Made by a program: the position numbers and the translations under genes. Positions 59,591-64,000 of a DNA stretch of 64,000 nt are shown here, in pieces (position 1 is the first letter of the stretch; the number at the start of each line of letters is the position of its first letter). Source of the DNA: Pseudomonas sp. ICMP 561 (lineage in GTDB: Bacteria; Pseudomonadota; Gammaproteobacteria; Pseudomonadales; Pseudomonadaceae); the NCBI RefSeq assembly GCF_002699985.1, contig NZ_LKBT01000034.1:62001-126000 (forward strand), given 5' to 3'. The notes under the pieces were generated by a model. That model did no database searches, had not been told where the DNA came from, and saw only the letters and a program-made list of their open reading frames with translations.

Positions 59591-60379
59591 ATGTTTTTAA
59601 GCAACCTGTGTCATGGAATATTACTGACGGCGTTAGTCCTGACCGGTGCAGCGCATGCAGAGGTTTACCAGGCTGGAGGCACCCAATGGCGGCCATTCAG
59701 CTATGAAGACAAGCAAGGCAATCTGCGCGGCATATCCACCGACATCGTCCGCCGCGTTCTGCAGCAAGCCAATATCGAGGCGCAGTTCGTTTCTTACCCG
59801 GTCAATCGGCTGCAAGCCATGCTCGGCAGGGACGAGCTCGATATGAACTACGCCGACTCGGTGCAGTGGAACAGCCCCGAAGAACTTCAACATTTTGTGT
59901 TTTCCGAACCCTACCTGCGCGTCAAGGAACACCTCTACGTGCTCAAAGGAAGCCCCGCCGCCAAAGTCCCTGTGGACAAGTTACGCGGCCTGACTATAGG
60001 CACTGTCCGGGGCTATACCTACCTGACCATGGACCCGTCCTTTGCGGACAAAAACCTGGTGGAACTGGAAACCTCGGAAGACCCTGCGCTGCTTAAACTG
60101 CTACTGGCAAGACGCGTTGACGCCATCGCAATGGTCGATGATCTATTCGATTACCTCGTCGCAGAACAAGGCATGGACCCGAATCTGTTCGAGCGTGGCG
60201 CGAGCCTCAGCGATTCTGCGATCAGCATCAAGTTACAGCCGGAACTTGTGGCCCTGCTTCCGGGTATAAATAAAGCAATTCAAGCAATGATCAAGAGCGG
60301 CGAAGTGGCTCGGATTCGCGCGTCATACCTCGCCTCTCATGCAGCAGGTGGCTGCCAATCGGAAGCCCTAACCTGTTGA
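59591..60379 (+). CDS. Solitary periplasmic family-3 solute-binding protein
   Basis: 262 aa with signal peptide (residues 1-24, ending AHA-E). SBP_bac_3 pattern: RGISTDIVRRVLQQANIEAQF near 38, YPVNRLQAMLGRDELDMNYA near 60, LRGLTIGTVRGYTYLTMDP near 128, LLLARRVDAIAMVDDLFDYL near 160. No permease or ATPase genes adjoin, so it either feeds a transporter encoded elsewhere or acts as a sensor partner. Single-gene unit. Confidence 0.87.
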   Translation: MFLSNLCHGILLTALVLTGAAHAEVYQAGGTQWRPFSYEDKQGNLRGISTDIVRRVLQQANIEAQFVSYPVNRLQAMLGRDELDMNYADSVQWNSPEELQHFVFSEPYLRVKEHLYVLKGSPAAKVPVDKLRGLTIGTVRGYTYLTMDPSFADKNLVELETSEDPALLKLLLARRVDAIAMVDDLFDYLVAEQGMDPNLFERGASLSDSAISIKLQPELVALLPGINKAIQAMIKSGEVARIRASYLASHAAGGCQSEALTC

Positions 60380-60520
60380 AATTCCGTGACGATCACTAAA
60401 TCCGAATTAAGTTCAAATGTCCAAATTTATCAAGGACATAGCTTTAAACAATTCATGAACCGCAAGACTCGTCTTTACGCTTAGGCTCTCAGAACAACCA
60501 AAAACAGAGAGAGACCTGTG

Positions 60521-62047
60521 ATGCCCATACCTCGCTTCCACGTCGCAGTGAGTCTGATCGGAGCAAGCCTGATGGCAAGCTCCGCAGCCTACGCTGACAA
60601 CCTGACCCGTGATAATGGCGCCCCCGTTGGCGACAATCAGAACTCCCAAACCGCCGGCGCTACCGGCCCGGTCCTTTTGCAGGACGTACAACTGCTGCAA
60701 AAACTCCAGCGCTTTGATCGCGAGCGCATCCCTGAGCGCGTCGTGCACGCGCGCGGCACTGGTGTCCACGGGGAGTTCGTTGCGTCAGAAGGTGCTTCTG
60801 ACCTGAGCAAAGCCAAGGTCTTCAGCAAAGGTGAACACACACCGGTATTCGTGCGGTTCTCCTCGGTGGTACACGGCAATCACTCGCCGGAAACCCTGCG
60901 TGATCCGCGCGGTTTTGCAACCAAGTTCTACACCGCAGACGGCAACTGGGACCTGGTCGGCAACAACTTCCCGACGTTCTTCATTCGTGATGCCATCAAG
61001 TTCCCGGACATGGTGCATGCGTTCAAGCCTGACCCGCGCACCAACCTGGATGACGACTCGCGCCGTTTCGATTTCTTCTCCCACGTGCCGGAAGCGACTC
61101 GCACTCTGACCTTGCTGTACTCGAACGAAGGCACTCCCGCCAGCTATCGCACCATGGATGGCAACGGCGTTCACGCTTACAAACTGGTGAATGCCAAAGG
61201 CGAAGTGAACTACGTGAAGTTCCACTGGAAAAGCCTGCAAGGCCTGAAAAACCTTGATCCAAAACAGGTTGCCGAAGTCCAGTCCAAGGATTACAGCCAC
61301 CTCACCAATGATCTGGTGGATGCGATCAAGAAAGGGGATTTCCCGAAATGGGACCTCTACGTTCAGGTGATCAAACCTGAAGACCTGGCCAAGTTTGATT
61401 TCGACCCGCTGGATGCCACCAAAATCTGGCCGGACGTTCCAGAACGCAAAATTGGTCAGATGGTCCTGAACAAGAATGTGGATAACTTCTTCCAGGAAAC
61501 CGAACAGGTCGCCATGGCTCCAGCCAACGTCGTGCCAGGCATTGAGCCTTCGGAAGACCGCCTGCTGCAGGGCCGCGTGTTCTCCTATGCAGATACTCAG
61601 CTCTACCGCGTCGGCACCAACGTCTTCAGCCTGCCGATCAACGCGCCAAAGGTTAAGGTCAACAACGGCAATCAGGACGGTTCGCTGAACAGCGGTAACA
61701 CTACAACCGGCGTCAACTATGAGCCAAGCCGCCTCAATCCGCGCCCCGCTGTTGAAGCCGCTCGCTACAGCCAACTGCCACTGTCAGGCACCACCCAACA
61801 AGCGAAGATTCAGCGCGAGCAGAACTTCAAACAAGCGGGCGACTTGTATCGTTCTTACAGCAAAAAAGACCAGCAGGACTTGATCCAGAGCTTTGGTGAG
61901 TCGCTGGCCACCACCGATACCGAAAGCAAAAACATCATGCTTTCATTCCTCTACAAGGCTGATCCGGAATACGGCACTGGCGTGACCAAAGTTGCCAAAG
62001 GCGACCTGGATAAGGTCAAGCAACTCGCTGCCGCACTGAAGGACTGA
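60521..62047 (+). CDS. katB: Periplasmic catalase, KatB type
   Basis: 508 aa from the ATG at 60521 (GAGAGA upstream). Signal peptide MPIPRFHVAVSLIGASLMASSAAYA marks the exported KatB group. Clade-1/3 heme catalase features: RERIPERVVHARGTGVHGEF with the distal His near 74-93, NNFPTFFIRDAIKFPDMVHA near 148, and the proximal heme tyrosine region RVFSYADTQLYRVGTN near 345. It destroys H2O2 in the periplasm. An ankyrin protein gene follows 63 bp later, as in P. aeruginosa katB-ankB; expression there needs OxyR. Confidence 0.94.
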   Translation: MPIPRFHVAVSLIGASLMASSAAYADNLTRDNGAPVGDNQNSQTAGATGPVLLQDVQLLQKLQRFDRERIPERVVHARGTGVHGEFVASEGASDLSKAKVFSKGEHTPVFVRFSSVVHGNHSPETLRDPRGFATKFYTADGNWDLVGNNFPTFFIRDAIKFPDMVHAFKPDPRTNLDDDSRRFDFFSHVPEATRTLTLLYSNEGTPASYRTMDGNGVHAYKLVNAKGEVNYVKFHWKSLQGLKNLDPKQVAEVQSKDYSHLTNDLVDAIKKGDFPKWDLYVQVIKPEDLAKFDFDPLDATKIWPDVPERKIGQMVLNKNVDNFFQETEQVAMAPANVVPGIEPSEDRLLQGRVFSYADTQLYRVGTNVFSLPINAPKVKVNNGNQDGSLNSGNTTTGVNYEPSRLNPRPAVEAARYSQLPLSGTTQQAKIQREQNFKQAGDLYRSYSKKDQQDLIQSFGESLATTDTESKNIMLSFLYKADPEYGTGVTKVAKGDLDKVKQLAAALKD

Positions 62048-62110
62048 TCAACACCTCGCTCGCTTCAGCTGTCTGGTTGGAGCGAGCCGAGCCTTCCAGA
62101 GGATTCCACC

Positions 62111-62674
62111 ATGCGCAGAACCCTGTTCGCGTTGCTGCTGTGCCTCACCGCCGGCACTGCCAGTGCCGCCACGCCCGAAGCAACAAACGAAGCAACAACC
62201 ACCGACACTCAGGCGCAATTGCGTGCGCTGTTTTTCCAGGCCGCACGTGACGGCCGACAGGACATGCTCAACGAATTCATCAACGCTAAATTTGACCTGA
62301 ACGTTCAGGACGAAAAGGGTTACACCGCACTGATTCTCGCGGCTTATCACGGCCACCAGGAAACGGTGACGCAACTTCTGAATGCAGGTGCAGATCCTTG
62401 CGCCAAAGACCTCAGAGGCAATACCGCGCTGATGGGCGCCATCTTCAAGGGTGAACTGAGTATCGCCCACCAACTGGTTGCCGCCAATTGCGCGCCAGAC
62501 CAACGCAACAACGCTGGCCAGACCGCAGCGATGTACGCCGCCCTGTTCCACCGCAAAGACATCCTCGACTCCCTCGCCGCCAAAGGCGCAGACCTTAACG
62601 CCACAGATTCCATGGGAAATCAGGTGCAGAACCTTGAACGAGGAGAGTTTCAGCCGTTGCAGCCATCACAGTAA
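62111..62674 (+). CDS. ankB: Ankyrin-repeat protein AnkB
   Basis: 187 aa, AGAGGA before the ATG. Signal peptide (MRRTLFALLLCLTAGTASA), then about four ankyrin repeats: LNVQDEKGYTALILAAYHGH near 63, DPCAKDLRGNTALMGAIFKG near 96, DQRNNAGQTAAMYAALFHRK near 129 and DLNATDSMGNQVQNLE near 162. In P. aeruginosa AnkB is needed for full KatB activity, probably in the periplasm. Co-transcription with katB is likely. Confidence 0.92.
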   Translation: MRRTLFALLLCLTAGTASAATPEATNEATTTDTQAQLRALFFQAARDGRQDMLNEFINAKFDLNVQDEKGYTALILAAYHGHQETVTQLLNAGADPCAKDLRGNTALMGAIFKGELSIAHQLVAANCAPDQRNNAGQTAAMYAALFHRKDILDSLAAKGADLNATDSMGNQVQNLERGEFQPLQPSQ

Positions 62675-62737
62675 GCGCTTGGCCTGATGGCAGCGCTTTG
62701 GGTTGCCTATCGCGTTGGTGACTTAATACCTGAAGAC

Positions 62738-63700
62738 CTAAGGGCGACCGGTCTCCTTCATCAAACGCTCGATCATGTAATCAGGTGAGTACGCGTAAAG
62801 CGTTTCCTTCGAAAGCGGTTGGTAAGGTGTTTTCAAAAACTCGCCCAACGCCGTCGTATCCCAGGACGCCTGTGCATCGAAGACAAAGATATTGGCAGGG
62901 TGAAACAGGGCTGCTTCTTTCACCGAGGCATTATTGGTGATCAGCTTTTTGCCGAAATAAGCCGCTTCCAGGGTTCGCAGCGTGAAGCCGGACTGACCAG
63001 GCTGATTGATCTCGACCAACACGTCAGCAGCAAGCGATAGCTCAAGATTGGCTTCGTAATCCAGCAGTGCGTCAGTGTGAAAACGCGTGGTTGGGGTAGA
63101 GGTGCTGTCCCGCACAATGTGGAAATCCACCTCGCATCCGTGTTGCTCCAACACACTGGCGAGCTGATCCAGCAAGGCGGAACGGCCCTTGTCGCGGCCC
63201 AGAAAGAAACACCGCTGGCCGGTAGCCGCCTCGCCGGAGACTACGACTGGTGCGGCTATTTCATCGAAGCCCAACGGGAAGAACTGATTCAGATGCTGCA
63301 TGCCCAGACGATCACACTGGGCCTGATCGAAGCTATAGATTCGATCAAAGAACGGACTCATTGCGTGAACAAAAGCCTCATCGACCAAATCCCGAACCAT
63401 CAGCACTTTGTACCCCGGGAACGCACGCACGATAGAGGGCAATACGTTGCGCTGAATCTGGCCCTCGTTGCAGACCAGAATATCGGTGTTCCGAAACCCT
63501 TTGATCGCGCAGTACAAACGACCCAGCCACGGCACAATTCTGTCTTGCACACCACCAGACCGGCGATTGCGCGTGACCAGACGATGTGTACGCTTGATCA
63601 GCTTGGGCACTTCCAGTCTGCGCACTTCGTAACGAGCGGCCAGGTAGTTGATGAATCGCCGCTCGTATTGCGCTGTCCAGCCCAGAAAAAACGTCCGCAT
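62738..63700 (-). CDS. Putative glycosyltransferase (GT-B-like), lone
   Basis: 320 aa, no signal peptide. The N-terminus MRTFFLGWTAQYERRFINYL and a C-terminal donor-domain-like stretch (LSLAADVLVEINQPGQSGFT-LRTLEAAYFGKKLITNN near 230-265, with the E-x7-E-like acidic/LEA region) resemble single-gene family-1-type glycosyltransferases or the LPS/surface-polysaccharide group. RCFFLGRDKGRSALLDQL near 165 would open the second Rossmann fold. Acceptor and donor cannot be read. Monocistronic and convergent with ankB. Confidence 0.65.
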   Translation of the reverse strand: MRTFFLGWTAQYERRFINYLAARYEVRRLEVPKLIKRTHRLVTRNRRSGGVQDRIVPWLGRLYCAIKGFRNTDILVCNEGQIQRNVLPSIVRAFPGYKVLMVRDLVDEAFVHAMSPFFDRIYSFDQAQCDRLGMQHLNQFFPLGFDEIAAPVVVSGEAATGQRCFFLGRDKGRSALLDQLASVLEQHGCEVDFHIVRDSTSTPTTRFHTDALLDYEANLELSLAADVLVEINQPGQSGFTLRTLEAAYFGKKLITNNASVKEAALFHPANIFVFDAQASWDTTALGEFLKTPYQPLSKETLYAYSPDYMIERLMKETGRP

Positions 63701-63847
63701 TTCTTGTGTCCCGAAAACCGATGAGTCTGCCGCTCCAGAATCGGAGGGTGGTCAATATAAACCATCGGGATCACGCCAATAAGCCCTGGCTGGCAGGAGA
63801 TTGCTCAGTGCACTGACACAGCGCTGTCGCGAAGCAAACACAGGACC

Positions 63848-63936
63848 TGTAGGAGCGCACGAGCACCGCGAGGCCGCGATAGCGTTGTATCAGACAGACC
63901 GCCATCGCTGCTTCGCGGTGCTCGTAAGCGCCTACA
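63848..63936. repeat. REP doublet (TGTAGGAGCGCACGAGCACC type)
   Basis: Left arm TGTAGGAGCGCACGAGCACC, right arm GGTGCTCGTAAGCGCCTACAG, same type as 48653-48742. The tail 63701-64000 holds otherwise no supported gene. Confidence 0.9.
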
Positions 63937-64000
63937 GAAAAAGATGAAAGCGGATTAAGCCGTGAGAATGTCCGGACCTCCAACACATCTTCTCCGCCGA

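Noticed and set aside
60785..61774. 329-aa open frame opposite katB, and similar long frames opposite tkt, pycB, pycA and the glycosidase
   Set aside because: These are codon-bias shadows of well-identified genes, without ribosome sites or motifs.
2926..63936. CRISPR array from repeated inverted elements
   Set aside because: The repeats are dispersed REP palindromes of different types, not regular direct repeats with spacers, and no cas gene is present.
63956..64000. C-terminal end of a minus-strand gene running off the right edge
   Set aside because: Only about 15 codons are available before the edge (ending in a TAA around 63956) and nothing in them can be recognised.
1..64000. tRNA or rRNA genes
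   Set aside because: No cloverleaf-like stretch with TTCAAATCC/GGTTCGA arms nor rRNA sequence was recognised by reading; a covariance scan would be needed to exclude one fully.

Overview
The window reads as a piece of a Pseudomonas chromosome (fluorescens/syringae lineage by gene content; species not determinable). Reasons: about 58-60% G+C by eye, tight mixed-strand gene packing, many pseudomonad REP palindromes, the pycA-pycB-LysR-RpiR-uvrD order that I recall from P. aeruginosa PA5435-PA5443, a periplasmic katB-ankB catalase pair, and a zinc-starvation island of the pseudomonad type. I see no rRNA, tRNA, CRISPR array, prophage or transposase.

Layout. 0-14 kb: the edge-truncated gene for an amino-acid-binding protein with a divergent LysR regulator; an NYN-domain protein behind a promoter/terminator leader that may be a small RNA or attenuator; bestrophin; a stand-alone transketolase; a YeeE/YedE sulfur-type transporter; a MocR regulator divergent from a PaiB-like protein; two GNAT acetyltransferases; an orphan gene; and a hipA-hipB pair (toxin first) behind three TGCA-N6-TGCA sites on one helical face. 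14-28 kb: two-subunit pyruvate carboxylase with its LysR regulator, an RpiR regulator, uvrD, a Tim44-domain protein, a SMI1/KNR4 protein, a K+/H+ antiporter, an acyl-CoA thioesterase and pdxY.

28-45 kb is the zinc section. Two CobW-family GTPases, a DUF1826 protein, a cell-wall amidase and the zinc-independent GTP cyclohydrolase FolE2 surround two perfect GTTATAGTATAAC Zur-box cores. After cls and cfa (membrane lipid enzymes) comes a four-gene operon of three SPFH-domain proteins and an HmtA-like P1B ATPase, headed by an imperfect Zur box. One SPFH protein starts with a tail of 14 histidines in 31 residues. Together these look like a zinc-sparing and zinc-import programme.

45-64 kb: a six-gene lipid cluster resembling E. 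coli ynbABCD with an added acyltransferase and a 151-aa membrane protein; a dihydrolipoamide dehydrogenase; opgD; a three-gene glycan operon (O-antigen-ligase-like membrane protein, PslG-like glycosidase, OafA-type acyltransferase); a periplasmic binding protein; katB-ankB; and a glycosyltransferase-like gene. Two sequence-level patterns cut across the map: 15 exact copies of the 9-mer TTATCCACA (DnaA-box sequence), mostly inside genes and partly as a 12-bp tandem array, and an AT-rich 40-bp element that repeatedly abuts REP palindromes.
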